Positions 45,189 through 58,300 of a DNA stretch of 64,000 nucleotides are shown here, piece after piece. Origin of the DNA: Blattamonas nauphoetae (Eukaryota > Preaxostyla > Oxymonadida). The notes under the pieces are model-generated. The model was not told the origin of the DNA, made no database searches, and was given only the letters and a program-made list of their open reading frames with translations. The position numbers and the translations under genes were made by a program. How positions within the stretch are numbered: the stretch's first letter is position 1; the number at the start of each line of letters is the position of its first letter. The stretch lies in contig JARBJD010000195.1 in NCBI GenBank assembly GCA_033064195.1, forward strand, positions 62,001 through 126,000, read 5' to 3'.

Positions 45189-46843
45189 CTACACAAGCAT
45201 TTCGGGGTCGTCGAGAGCGTCAGGGTTCAGTCCAGCACTCCGCATGTCCATCTTCAGGAATCCCACACTCTTCACTTTCGCCTTCTCCAGCCACGGAATG
45301 TAATCAGGGTGTTCTTTCGCTTTCACCTTCCCTTGAGCTGGCTGCACCTTCGAGACAGGCGCGGCCGAGCCTCCCGATGTAGGCGATGCAGATGGACGAG
45401 ATACTCCCGCTCTGAGATCTTTGCGGAGTTTAAATTGATGGCATTGCATCTGTGGAGCGAATGGAGTTGGTTTTGTGAGATGTGTCACGCTGTTCAACCG
45501 AAACGATGTTCCCTCACCATTTGTCTGTACCTGGGAGAAATGAGAAGATGAAGGAAGAATATACTGTCACACGCATTGCTTCGGGAATATTCGCCACGTA
45601 ACTCTCTCCAGCCTTCCCATTCACAAAATATTGGACAGTGCGTGGATTCGATTCCATATCCACTTCCATCACAACTGTATCCCCCTCTTTCAGCGGTTTG
45701 TGACACCTTGTCGCACTTACAGCAAATTTAGTCAATGTGGACCAGATCCGGAGACTCCCTTCGATAGGTTCCAAATACACTTTCATATCACAATCGCTGA
45801 TGGCCCGCAATGGCGAGAGAGGGTCTGGCAGATGCGTGAGACAGAGGCAGAAGGCTGGCGGATCCTCAATTTCGGCGAGGTCGTTGATAGTAACCGAGAC
45901 GGAGACAATTCCAGTTGTGATCGGCTCAGCGATGGCAACGAAGCCTGTGACGTTCTCGTCATCCTCATTGTCAAGTTCAACACGAGTGAACGTTTGGCTT
46001 TCGAATTAATAGCCGTCTTCTGGTTGGACGATGAGACGAGGAAGATCCGCAACTGGCAGCGGGGCTTGGATCTCGACGATGGTCAGTTGTTCACTGAAGC
46101 GCTTCATGACCCTCTCTCCTTGAGGGAACGGAGTCGGTGTTGCGAGTTGTGTCACGCTGTTCAATCGAAATGAGGTCCCAACACCTTCTGTCATCATCTG
46201 TGAGAAATGAGAAGATGAAGGAACAACACACCATCAGACGAATTGATTGAGGAATGCCAGACACATAACTCTTCCCAGCCTTCCCATTCACGAAGAATTG
46301 GACAGTGCGTGGATTCGATTCCATGTTCACTTCCATCACAACTGTATCCCCCTCTTCCAGTGGGTCGTGACATCGTGAGCCACTTACAGTGTATCCAATT
46401 GATGTGGCCTCGACCACGATATCGCCGTCTGTTGACTCAAAAGAAATCTTCAAATTAACATCCTTGAGTGTGCGTAATGGTGAGAGAGGGCCAGCTGCAG
46501 GAACAAGAGAGAGTGTGATGGCTGGATCACCTTTGAGGGCGTGGATAGTGGCCGAGACGGAGACAATTCCACTTGTGATCGGCTCAGCAAGGGCGACGTA
46601 GCCTGACACATCTTCGTCATCGATTGTGTCCTCGTCGTCCTCATCTTCTTCCATGTTCTTGTTATTCGCACTGTCTGGTCGTAAAAGAGTGAATGTTTGG
46701 TCTCTGACTTGATAACTACGGTGTCGACGGACGATGAGGGGAGGAAGAGCTTCAACTTGTTCTGGGTCGAGGCTTTCGAGAAGGCGGAGATATTTTGCTT
46801 TTGTTTCCTGCAGAGACTGGATTTGATTGAGATGGAGAGACAT
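45189..46843 (-). pseudogene. SPRY-SPRY gene with captured tail, one in-frame TAA
   Basis: Exons 46232-46843, 45565-46197 and 45189-45530 (612, 633 and 342 nt, all multiples of three), separated by two introns of exactly 34 nt; 528 codons plus stop. It lacks the kinase and begins with the coiled-coil linker (MSLHLNQIQSLQETKAKYL). Two SPRY-like domains follow (VNMESNPRTVQFFVNGKAG and VDMESNPRTVQYFVNGKAG). Then comes the fused tail (KVKSVGFLKM, GLNPDALDDPEMLV) shared with 49374-51816. The only defect is a TAA at 46006-46008 in the linker before the second SPRY, at a position where a paralogue has Gln (YQVRDQTF against Y-stop-FESQTF). A CAA to TAA change explains it. If the stop is real, the product is a single-SPRY protein ending EDGY. 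Confidence 0.72.
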
Positions 46844-47195
46844 TCGAGATGTAAGATCTATCAGGCTGAATCTAATGTTGATGGATCAAAGTTTGTGTTT
46901 GTCCAGCTTTAACCAGTGACCTATTTAAGCGCCTTAATTCTGTTCTCATTTTGAGGACCATCCGTCCAGATTGGAATCTAGAGAAACAATGACGAAAGGA
47001 ATGTTATCTGATGCATTGTGGGGGAAGAAGCAGACGGTGTAAGGTCGCACTTTGGACTTTCATTGATCAGAGAAGGAAAAGAGAGAAGGCAGTGAAATGC
47101 GAATAAAAAAAACAGTATTCTGAAAAACAAGCTTCTTGTTGGCAATTCCGCGGTTATCGGAATTTCCATGAAGTGAAGTGCTACATCTTGTGGAG
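46844..47195. other. Spacer between two minus-strand SPRY genes
   Basis: About 350 bp. The part next to 47195 contains a diverged version of the shared 3' flank (elements aagcttcttgttgg and ttctgaaaaac, as at 45090-45110). The part next to 46844 is the leader of the downstream gene. No separate gene is seen. Confidence 0.4.
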
Positions 47196-49096
47196 TTACC
47201 AAGGGATTGCTTCCATTTCGGGAGCGAAGGGAGTCGGAGTTGTGAGATGGGTCACGCTGTTCAATCGAAATGATGTCCCTGGACCCCACATCGTCACCTT
47301 GGAGAAATGAGAAGAGGAATGAACAACATACAGCGAAGCGCATTGGAACAGGAATACCAGATACGTAACTTTTTCCAGCCTTCCCATTCACAAAGTGTTG
47401 GACAGTGTGTGGATTCGATTCCATATCCACCTCCACTACAAGAGTATCTCCTGCTTTCAGCGGTTCGTGACAGTGTTTTTTCTGCGTCCGCCTTCCACCC
47501 GATGGTGATAAGAGTACGAGTTTTCCGTTCACATAATTAAAATTAACAAAGTATTCTCGGTCCCCTGAATCACACAGCCGTGAGAGAGGACCTGCTTCAT
47601 GATCGAGAGTGATACCGAATGGTGAGTCACTCGTCATGGGCGCGTACGGGGTGAATGTGATTGAGATGGAGATAATTCCACTGACGTCTGGTCTCTGATT
47701 TGAAATGCATAGAGTGGATTGATGATGAGGGGAGGAAGTTTTTCAACATGTTTTAGACTGAGGCTTTCGATGATACGATGATATGTGGCTTTCATTTCCT
47801 GGAGTGCTTTATCGTTTTCGGTGAGTTCGGCGAGCTTGTTCTCGAGAGACTGAATTTGTCCATCTTTCATCTTCGAGAGGGGTGTTTCCGGTCCCAGCAT
47901 CCTTTCCAGCAGCCGTCCTTTGAATAGTTGGGTCGATGTTGCTCGTGAATCAGGATTCTGAGATGTGATTGATGAGAAAGTGAAAAATGACGAGAGAATG
48001 GGGAGAGGAAGAAAATGAGAAAGATTGTGTGGATGTGAAAGAGAAAACGAAGGCGAGTGAAAGGCAGACAGGTTCAAGAAGACGCACGAGAACACTTCGG
48101 ACCGCTGTTGGAATGGAAGTCGAGAGTTTCGATTCATTGAAGTCCATGATCGCTCGAATCATCGATGCTAACGATCCGCCCCCAAACAGAGGCTTCCCTG
48201 TCACCATCCGATGCAGCATCACTCCCAATGACCACACGTCACTTGCGGGAGTTCCACGCTGGTCGGTGTCGTCCAGCCGTTCAGGCGAGTTGTATTCAAA
48301 TGTGCCAATCTCCTTCGCTGAATGCGATGTGTTCACTCCAGATGCATCTGCGGCCCCCAAATCACCTGAAACAGATGAAAAACGATCGGAAATTGTGAGA
48401 GTTACGATGCGACAATAAGGGCAAAATATGAAGACAGTTAAAGAAAGAGAAGAATCCACACAGAGCATCGCGCGGTTGTCTTCCGAAAGAAGAACATTCT
48501 CAGGCTTCAGATCTCCATGAGCCATCGCGTTTGTTGGATGGTTGTGCATCACACTAAGCCCTTCCGCAATGTCAATGCAGATCTGAACGGCAACCTGAAA
48601 GACAAAACAACAAATGAGAGAGAGTTCAAGAAAAATCAGATCAGAATAAGATAGATGAGAATGAGAAACAAAGAAGGAAAAAATACCTCAAGAGGAATCA
48701 ATTCATTCCGAGATTCAAAGTCCGTCATCAAGGCCTTCAGATTTCGCTTTCCAAGATCCATCACAATTCCATGATATGTTTCCATCACAACTGATTCGTG
48801 CAATCCAACAATTCGAGCTTGGCGGAATCGTTCCAGAATTGAGACTTCACGCTTTGCCCGCTTCTGATCCGCTTCCGTCAATCGAGGAATCAGTTTCAAA
48901 GCATACGACTGTCCGGTCGACGATTCCTTGATTTCCAGAACACGACCAAAAGCTCCTTCGTTGATGGGACGCACAAGCGTATCTGAAACGGAAACAAAGA
49001 AAAATGATCGAACTGCAATCTACAACACATACAGCCTGGCGGAATCATCGATTCTCCTTTCTGTGCCATTTCAGCAGAGATTTTCTCTGAACCCAT
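47196..49096 (-). pseudogene. Protein kinase-SPRY gene with a frame-breaking deletion
   Basis: Exons 49033-49096, 48687-48982, 48462-48594, 48070-48365, 47332-47957, 47196-47297. The first four are 64, 296, 133 and 296 nt as in gene A, and the start MGSE matches gene A. The kinase motifs are intact (NEGAFG, ALK, HGDLKPEN, DLG, SPE). The fifth exon is 626 nt, not a multiple of three. Near 47680 the linker reads IRDQTSVELSP and stops at 47634, while the SPRY frame resumes with SGIISISIT. About twenty codons present in the paralogues are missing, so a deletion has shifted the frame. The SPRY (VDMESNPHTVQHFVNGKAG) and a 102-nt last exon ending EMEAIPW follow. A truncated kinase could still be produced. 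Confidence 0.72.
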
Positions 49097-49373
49097 GATT
49101 CATCCTACTGAAAAAATAAATCCAGTGAGTGCTGGGAAGTTCTCCATGAATCCTCTTTCAGTGATTACACCTATTCAACCATGTTCGTATTTATCGGAAA
49201 AGGACCAATCCTATCCTCTGAAAGACACAAAATACTCCATTTTCATCAAATGAGCGTGCTTCGATTCGAAAAAAGCATTATGGAGAACAAAGAAGAGAAG
49301 ACATGAGAGAATGCACCAGAACGACAAAACACGGCATGAAATCAAGAAAGAGACAAACAGAACAAAGAAACGG
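49097..49373. other. Spacer
   Basis: About 280 bp between the kinase start and the stop of the NPF-motif gene, both on the minus strand. It should contain the kinase promoter. No motif is recognised; it does not carry the conserved block seen before genes A and B. Confidence 0.4.
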
Positions 49374-51816
49374 CTACACAAGCATTTCGGGGTCGTCGAG
49401 AGCGTCTGGGTTCAGTCCAGCACTTCGCATGTCCATCTTCAGGAATCCCACACTCTTCACCTTCGCTTTCTCCAGCCACGGAATGTAATCAGGGTGTTCT
49501 TTCGCCTTCACCCTCCCTTGAGCTGGCTGCACCTTCGAGACAAGCGCGGCCGAGCCACCCGACGCCGGCGATGCAGATGGATGAGACACGCCCGCTTTGG
49601 TCTCTTGTGGAGCAGACGACGCTTGCAGATTCTTGATCCGTTCTGCCACTCCCGACGAGGTCGATTGGCCCGCATTCACACCCGACGAGGCAGATCCGGT
49701 TGATGTGGGTGGCTTCTGTGACAGACCTGCCAGCGGAACTCCTCCAACTTTTGAGACTGGCGTTGGCTGAAGCCCAGCTGCTTTCGACGCCGATTCGTTC
49801 GCTTTGAGAAACGGATTCGATTTAAAACTATCTCCAGCCGATGTTTCCTTTGGCTCTTCCTTCTTCTCTTCTTGTTTTGGGAGTGGATGAGTGGAGACAG
49901 GCTTCGCAAACGGTGATGGCTGAGCGCCCGCTGGCAATGCTCCCAAACTCGACGGTTTCACTGTGGTTGCTTCCTCCTTCGCATCGTTCTTCTTCTCTTC
50001 CCGTATAGCATTGCCAGGTTTGAGATTTCCCGTGACGAATGGATTGTTTTTGATTCCGCCTCCAGAAATTGTCGGTTTGGCTTCTTCCTTCTTCTCTTCC
50101 TCTTTCTTCTGTTGCACAGTGCCTCCAAACTTGTTGAATGGTGATTGCTGCCCAGTCGGCGGGGAACGAGAAGGAATGAGGGGATGCGTTTGTCGGACGT
50201 CTCCCTTCGTTTCATCCCTTCTTTCGTCCTCTCCTTTCGCTTCCGAATTCTGGTTCGCGCGGAGGAAGGGGTTGTTTTGAATAGATTTTGGCTTTTCTTC
50301 GGGTTTTTGTTCTTCGTTTTCGGTTTGCACGGAGTTCGGACCGAATCGGTCAAAGATACTTCCTTTCCGTGCCTGATTCGCCGCACCTCCATCGTCTTCA
50401 CTTTTATCTTCTTCATTTCCCTTCACTTCTTCCTTCTTTCCCCCTGTTTGATGTGTAGTGTCGGTTTTCTTCTCGAACGTCGAAATTGTGCCTGCTCCGA
50501 AAGGCCGTGGTCCTCCAATCTTTGGCGCAGGTAGAACATTAACCTTATTAACTCCCGACGATGGAACAGGAGGCGGTTTGCTGTCTGGTTTCTGCGGTGT
50601 GGATGTCTCGATTTCTGTCGGCTTGGAATTCGACCCCAACGGCAGGCCTTGTTTCAGATTCACGCCCGTTCGAAGTTGTGGCTTCATCATTCCCACACTC
50701 GATGTTGACTTCCGCTTCGGCGTGTGTCTTGTCTGCGTTGGGAGATGTTTCGGTTTTTTGTAATCAACATTCGTTTGCGTCACGTCGGTCATATCAATCG
50801 CAACCTCCCGCGATTCTTCTCGTTTTGCGGGACCACTTCCAATCCCGCTGCCTCCATCCATTCCGCTTCGTGTGCCGAATCCTGACGGCCTCGCACCTCC
50901 TCCCCCTCCGCGTTCCATCATCACTGCAATCGAATTTCGTGCTGATGAAAAACCGCCTTGCTTTGGGACAGCTGATGATGCATTGTGGATGAGTGGGTTG
51001 AAGTTGGCGTTGGAGGTTGGATTTGTACTTGGCGGAGTTCGAAGGGGAATTGATTTTGGCTGACTCTAAAGGAAGGGAAGAACACAAATAAAGATGGGAG
51101 AGTGAGTTTGAACGATAAGCACGACAGAATCGGACAAACAGTTGGGGTCGATGATGACGGTTCTTTGTTATGGTACTCAATCAAATCAACTATTAAAAGG
51201 CCCATCTGCATTGTGGATGTTCCTGTCTTCCTATACAGACCAAAAATAAGATGGTGAAGCGCGAGATCAGCATGATAAGTGGAAAAGAGGACAGACAGAA
51301 TGGTTCCATGTTTCATGAGGTTGGCAGTTGCCCAGTCCTGCAAATATTTCTTTTCCACAAATGATGGGATTTTAGCAGAACTTCTCAGAAACGACAGAAG
51401 ACCACTGTTCGGTGTAGTCGCTAGTGTTTCCAGATTTCCCTCCAGACATTCAACCAAAGAGCGAGCTACACTCGACAGCTGTACAGCCTGAAATAGTGAT
51501 TGGAGAACGAAGGTGAGTATTGAAAAGTCGTTATACCATCGAGTGACGTACTGAAGACACAAGTTGAGGGTCGGATCAAAGTCGGAGTCTCGGAGTTTTG
51601 AATAATGTGTGATCCCAGATTCGAGACAGATATTAGCACCCAAATTGAGATAGTCCAAATAGAAAAGAGTCCAAAGATATATGAGTTCAAATGATGTGCG
51701 TTCGGAGTGGGTGAAATGATGAAGTGATGGGATGAACTCTCAATCATGCTCAGCCAATGAAAAATCTGGACCATTCGTCCAGAAAAAGAGATGTAAGAAG
51801 AACACGCCCTCTCCAA
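49374..51816 (-). CDS. NPF-motif disordered protein with helical N-domain; donor of the shared tail
   Basis: Model: 51772-51816, 51140-51736, 49374-51065 (45, 597 and 1692 nt, all multiples of three) with introns of 35 and 74 nt; 777 residues. Residues ~16-214 form an alpha-helical domain (FELIYLWTLFYLDYLNLGAN, VARSLVECLEGNLETL). A long charged, disordered middle carries repeated NPF motifs (NNPFLRAN, NNPFVTGN, SNPFLKAN), which are EH-domain ligands in endocytic proteins. The end is HPDYIPWLEKAKVKSVGFLK then GLNPDALDDPEML, loosely like the GLDP-LL-P motif at the end of WASH-complex subunit CCDC53. A role in endosomal or actin trafficking is a weak inference. The first exon is uncertain; further 5' exons are possible up to ~52190, where MEWKHEDKGLLFAQVN is open. 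Confidence 0.65.
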
Positions 51817-52340
51817 TCTTCAGAGAGATGAACACGTGGGCTGACACACATCGAGCAGAACATCCAACACAAGTCAACACAACAATCAAAGAAAACAAGA
51901 AGGAAAAGAGGAAGAAAGAGTGACAACGTCAAACAAAGAGTGATACACTGATCAGAAAGAAGAAGCGAAAAGAAGAACAAGTGACAGTGGTGTGATGGTG
52001 CGGATTGAAAATAGTGAAAGAAGAACAAAATGACGCGACAGAAACATTGTGGTGAAAATAGTGAACTGCATATTGTGCAGAATTGGAGTGGTGCGCGACA
52101 GACACAGAGAGAAGAAGTGAGGTGTTCCCACTCTGTCTTCACGGTTGACTTGGGCGAAGAGCAGGCCCTTGTCTTCATGTTTCCACTCCATTGTGGTTGG
52201 AGCTGGTCAGAAAAGAAACAGTAACGAAAATCAGAGAGCAGCGAAAATGAAGACTGACAAGAAGAGTCAGGAGTCTGCCAAATGATGGAGGGAGAGACAG
52301 ACGAGAAAACGACATGGTGTGTGTGTGTGTGTGTGTGTGT

Positions 52341-52376
<36 letters not shown>

Positions 52377-52399
52377 TGATGTTGATTTGGTGAGACTTG
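51817..52399. other. Spacer with possible 5' exon of the upstream gene
   Basis: Mostly A-rich on the plus strand. On the minus strand 52125-52191 reads MEWKHEDKGLLFAQVN and NREDRVGTPHFF, which could be an exon of the NPF-motif gene; I cannot place its splice sites. The rest shows nothing apart from the TG repeat. Confidence 0.3.
52317..52374 (+). repeat. (TG)n microsatellite
   Basis: About 58 bp of almost pure TG dinucleotide with one GGG interruption, 26 bp past the stop of the minus-strand surface protein gene, so probably in its 3' untranslated region. Confidence 0.95.
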
Positions 52400-55300
52400 C
52401 TACAACTGTGTGAACTGATCTTTCAGATCTTGAGACTCGTTCTTCGTTGGGATTTCATCGAGTTTGGAGAGGGCTTGTTGGAGTGTGATCCGCTGGTCAG
52501 CATCAATCTGAAGACACCCTTCAATCAATTCTCGCATCGATCCGTCTGACACCTTTTGAAGAGGCAGACCAATCCCAGCTGCCAAGTTCCGATGAGCATT
52601 CACTGCATCCAGTTCTCCAAACGGAACAAGACCAGTCTCAATCTCCCAAACGATCAGGCCAAGCCGAAAAACCATCACTTTCGACGCTTCCACTCCTTCC
52701 TTCATTTCTCCCTCTTTCTCTCCTTGTTCTGGCGCTCGCCAACGAATCTCTTCAATTCCATTTTTCTGTCCGGAATGGCTTTCTGATTGTTGAGAGTTGT
52801 TTGGGAGCGAGGATTGTTCTTGATCTTGCTTTTTTTCCAGTTTCGATTGAACTCGAATAAACACAGAGTCATTTCGGTTCAGAAGAATCCAGTGAGGAGA
52901 GATTCGGGTCCCCGATTCCAGATTGTGCTTCTCAACCATCTTCAGCATTCCTCGAACAATCTTCCTCTCAATCTCTCTCCTCTTCCCCTCTCCCACTCCA
53001 TCTCCCTTGTGGATCCGATTGTAAAGTGTGTCCTGACCATCCACTGTCACCACTGCGAACTGTCCTTCACACTGGAGTGCTTCCACTGGAACACTGATTG
53101 GTTTAGCATTTTCGGGACGAATTCCGGCGTGAGTTTCCTCGTTCTCATCAGATGACATGGCTGTGTGTGGTTCGTCCACCTTGTGAGCGATGAGGCCATT
53201 AGTTGTGTGATATGGTTGCATTTCGACTTCCATTTTGACTTCGTCAACTTCGTTCAGTTCTTGTTTGCTCAACAGCGCCTCAGAATCCGATTTCGACGCT
53301 TTTCTTCGACGGTAGATTACAATCATGACGACGATGACGATGACGAGAAGGAGCAACGACAAGCAGACAATGATTGGAATCAGCCAGGGGAGAGATTGTT
53401 GGAGGGCTTCCGCTTTCCGATTCTTGAGTGATTCGAGGAAGGTGAACGAGTCGGTGTGCTGATCTTTCCCGAACACAATCCGAGCTGTCCACTTCTCATC
53501 AGACGAGAGGGTGGAGAGATCGGATGAAGGGACGGACAGAGTGATGCTTGTTTCGTTCCACGATTCAACTGACAAAAACGAGAGAGGAATCACAACTGGA
53601 TCAGTGTTCATTTTCGATGATTGAGAATATGATTCGAACACTTCCAGTTTCAGATCACACGGAATCAACTTCAATCCAACAATCGAAACAGAGAACGAGT
53701 CTTTCTTCTTCGAGAGTGTGCTTCTGCAATTCTTCACGTCAAGCGAAGGAACAAAATGAGGCGATTTCAGTTCGCTTCGATTCAGAAGAATTGAACAGTT
53801 TGATGATGACGAAATCCAATGATCTTCCAAGATTTCCAACGAGTACGGAAGAATCGAGATGTTTCCGGATTTGCACATCACATCTTGTTGAGCTGATGGG
53901 AATGACGAGAATCGTGCTCCGTTGCTCAGAATCCGCGTTGAGATCAGCGACAGAGTGCTCGACTCCATCCAAATCTCCCCCATCCCAATCGACGAGAACT
54001 CACACGAGTGAGTCTCCATCTCTGCATCGTGCAGTTTGATTAGTCCGGTCTCCCACGAACACAACCCTTCAATCCCATCCACCAAATCAGACGACGATGC
54101 GACACCAGAAATGTGGACAGAATCCATCACCAGTTTGCCACCCGTCACATCAAACAACACAAACGACAGGGCGTTGATTTGGACATAGATGTTCAGTTTC
54201 TCCAACAAGAGTGTACCCAGGACAGAGACCAGACCAGCCGAGTCGCCGATTGAGGTTGTGGAGGGGATGACGAGTGTTGGAGGTGTTAGTGTGGCCAATT
54301 CAATCTTGAGTTCGTTTCCAGCTTGGATTGTGATTGGATTGTTGATCGAGGCCGTCGTGATCAGTTTGATTGTCGAACTTGGAGTAGCGTATGATTCCAC
54401 AATCACCCAAGCAACATCCACAGACGAGCACGGACGGTCCATGTCTCCACAGAACTTCGGATCAGAATTCGTTGAATCTGTCGCATACAGAATCAAAGGA
54501 TTCGGACAATGTTTTGTTTGGAGTGTTAGACTTGGTGAGGGGATCACCGAGAGGAGAGGATATGCAGTGTCGAATTGGAGGGTGTCTGACCATCCAAGTG
54601 CCAGTTCAGCCGACGAGCCTTTATTTGTCGAGGTGAAAGTGACTTCGATTGGAGTTATGAAACCCTCAAGTGAGACCAGGAACGTCTCACCAGCAGGAAG
54701 ATCTGTCCCTTCCAAAATGAGATGAAAAGTCGTGTTGGACTTTGTGGCGAACGAAAACTCAACTCCCGTGAGTGTTGGACGAGCAGGAACATCAAAGAAG
54801 ACGCGGCCATACAACACAGTCTCCTGACCGGTGATGTCACATTGTGTGATTTCGAATCGTTTCGCGTGTTTGAGTTTAGCATCTTCAACTCGAGTTGAGA
54901 AAGTGTGAGTAGAGTCTCCTTTCGTCGAAGGAGTTCCAGTGAGAGTGAAAGGTGTGCCTGTGGGAGTGTCGTCTTCATCAATCTCGACGATGGTCAGCGT
55001 GATCGGCGTTGACGATGGGAATCCAAATGCAGTGAGGCTGAGAAGCACTTCATCAAAGTCAGAGAGGTTCAGCGAGGCTGAGGCTGCTCGGAGCAGAACG
55101 GCTATCTTAACTGTTGGAGCAGTGTGAGAAACAATCACCGTCGACGATGACAGCATCTTCACTGTGTACGTCTTCCCATACGACAACTCTTCCGATCCAT
55201 AAATCAACACCGTCCGCGAAGATGTCGCTTCTGGGCTGGACACAGCCAACGAGAAAGGACCAATCGAGATTTCTGGTTTCGCTTCATCCGAGTCATCGAA

Positions 55301-58300
55301 AATCAACAGCGTGAAGTCTCCTGCTGCACATGGCGACACCTTCACTGACACTTCCCCTTCATTCAGGTTCAATCCATTCAGATCCGCTTTGATCTCTGTC
55401 AATTTCGGTCCTGGCGGCGTTGTCAGAGATACTCCGGCACAGACAAGATGTTCTGACGAATTCGATGTCTCAGTCATCGTCCACAGCGCGTATGTTTTCT
55501 CAAATTCAATCTCAGTCAATCCTCCAGCTTTCACCCACGACGATTCTCCCATCGTCTCACTTTTCATCGTCACTGATATCTCCTCGCTTCGATATTTCAA
55601 CTTCAGTGTCCATTCTGACCCAGACACAAAGTTCTTTCCAGAAACAATCACTTTGAAGTGTTCGTTCGTTGCTGAATTCAGTTCCGTCGACGTTGATTCA
55701 ACAATCCCTGCTGCAGGAACTGTGAATCCAACTCCCGAATTCAAGAACATCCCTGACTGTCCAGACACTGATTCAATTTCGTAGCTCTTCTCAAATTCAA
55801 GTTCGGTCTCACTTTCGGCTTTTCCTGTTTTGAATTTCGCTGTCAATTCGGTCGTGGACTTGAATTCGACTGACGTGGATGAGATCTTTGTGCTTCCGCT
55901 TTTCACTTCAATCTTCGAAATTGACGATGTGAACCCAACACCAGTCACAACCACACTCACTTCGGTCTTCTCTCCATTCAGTTTCGGTGTGATCATCTTT
56001 TCAACTCGACCTGGCGAGTCAGGAACTGTGAATGTCGCGGTCGGATCAACAATACACTTGAATCCAACTATCGACAGTGAGACAATCTTGTATTTCAGAG
56101 AATATTCAAGTGTCCCTGTTTTCTTGTAGATTTCCTCACTCACTGTGCATGTCGTCGAAGTCGATCCACTCGTTCCTTCAATCGTTCCTGTCAAACTGAT
56201 TCCTGAAGCTCCTTCCTTTATCGAATCTCCATCCATCTCTTTCACAACAATCGTGAAATCTGAATCACAAGGCAGTGCTGCTCCCGTCAGAGAAAGCGTC
56301 ACAAATGTCTTGTTCACTCCACTCAGCGTTGGATTCGCAAAACTGATTCGAGCTGGTGCATCTGGCATCTTCACCATCTGACCAGCGTGAGAAACAATCA
56401 GCGTCGATGACGACAGCATCTTCACTATGTATGTCTTCCCATACGAGAACTCATCGGATCCATGAATCAACACGGTGTGTGATAGAGTGGTTGATGTGGG
56501 CGAGGAGGAGAATGAGAAAGGACCAATCGAGATTTCTGGCTTCTCTGGTTCCGATGCATCCAAAACAACCAGCGTGAAATCACCTGCCGAAATTGTTGAG
56601 ACAGTGATATTGACAATGGCTTCGTTAAGGGTTGATGGATTCAGGTCTGCTGTGATTGCAGTCAACGTTGGTCCTTCGGGGGTTGTGAACGACATCTCAA
56701 ACAGATTGCCCTGTCGGCTATACAATTCGTGGTGCCACCACGTCCAGTCAGGCTCTTCCTCTTCTCCAGTCACAAATTCATTGCTTGTTGATTGAGACGA
56801 ACTCTTCTTCACATCAACGATAGAATACATAGTTGAAGACGAGAGACCACGAACAGTTGGATTGTTGAGTGCGAAGGTTACTGTTCCTGCTGTTTTCGAG
56901 AACGACACTGCCTCTGCCACAAGTTCAGTCCCAGTAAGAGTTTGCAGAGTCACATCGTATTTTCTGCTTGTTCCTGTGAACACTCCCTCAAACGATATGG
57001 TAACCTTGAACCCGTCTCCTTTCTCCTGGTTCGTCTGGACGACAGAGGTGATTGATGGACCAATCGCATTTGGATAGATCTGTGCGGCATACAAGAGTCC
57101 ACAATTTGGTTTGGCAGATGTTGAGAAGCAGTCGAAGAACTCGTTGTTTTCGGTGCCTGTGGCATCATAGAAGGCGCAATCTGTCACACGATACCCGGAA
57201 TAGTCAGCTGTGCACACATTCTCGTCGAAGAGGACATTGGAGAGAACGATCTTGCCTGTCGACTGCTTTTGAATGAAGGACAGCCCTCCACTTTCTTTTC
57301 CTTCGTTGTTGGAGAGCGTACTGTTGTCTACACGGCAGTCTCCACCGAACGGAATGAAAATCGCTTCCCACTGGAAGAGGGTGACGTCGGGAGTGGATCG
57401 CGAATCCTCGAAAGTGCACTGCGCGATGGTCAAAGGATGATAGTGTTGAATGTGCATATGCCCGCCCATCCGAGCAGTGTTGTTTGAGAACTGGCAGTTG
57501 AACAAAGTGAAATGGTATTTGCTGTCAGTGTCGCCATTCGCATTGTGGGTTGCGAAAATCGCTCCCCCAGTATTTGCAGTATGGCACTCTGTGAATGAAC
57601 TGTGCTTCACGACAACATCTGCTCGATACGAATTGAGGCTGATTGCCGATGTCCCACCATCCGTCGAAAGTTCGGAGAATGTGCATGACACCACCCAGAT
57701 TGGATAGGATTCGGTGATATCTTCGATGTCTTGTTTATGAACGATGCGATCTGATTTCGTGTCGTGCAGTTGAACGAGATTGGGATCATCGTAGGTTGGT
57801 TCATCGAACGGTTCTGGAGCGTCGTTGGAGACGCAGGAGGAGAACGAACAGTTCGACAGAAGAGACGAGCCTGACCAGTCCAACCGCATCCCGCTTGTCC
57901 CGCAAAGATGATTCGTCGATTCCGACACTGACACCCCAATCAGTCGCTGCGTCATAAATGAACACGAACGAGGGAAGGTCGAAGGAAGGCGAGTGCTCGT
58001 CGTGTTTGTCAGCGAAGACGACGACAGAGACACAGAGCATCCAACAACTCCTGTCAGACCATTCCCAAAACATTTCCCGAAATCGAAAAGCGGGCCGGTT
58101 CCAATCACCAAATGCTTCGAGTTCAGCTTCAAACCACTTCCAACTATCGAAAGTGATCCAACTCCAAAACTGTCCGCATGCCCTTCTTCATTCGATTTTA
58201 TCCGTGACGATCGTGGTGCGCTCACCAGAGGCAGCAGAGACGACGATTTTGATGATGAGCGATGGCTGCACGAGATAATCGACACGGACACCGATGATTC

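Noticed and set aside
52317-52374. TG repeat as a regulatory Z-DNA site
   Set aside because: A plain microsatellite in a 3' region; nothing in the sequence supports a function.
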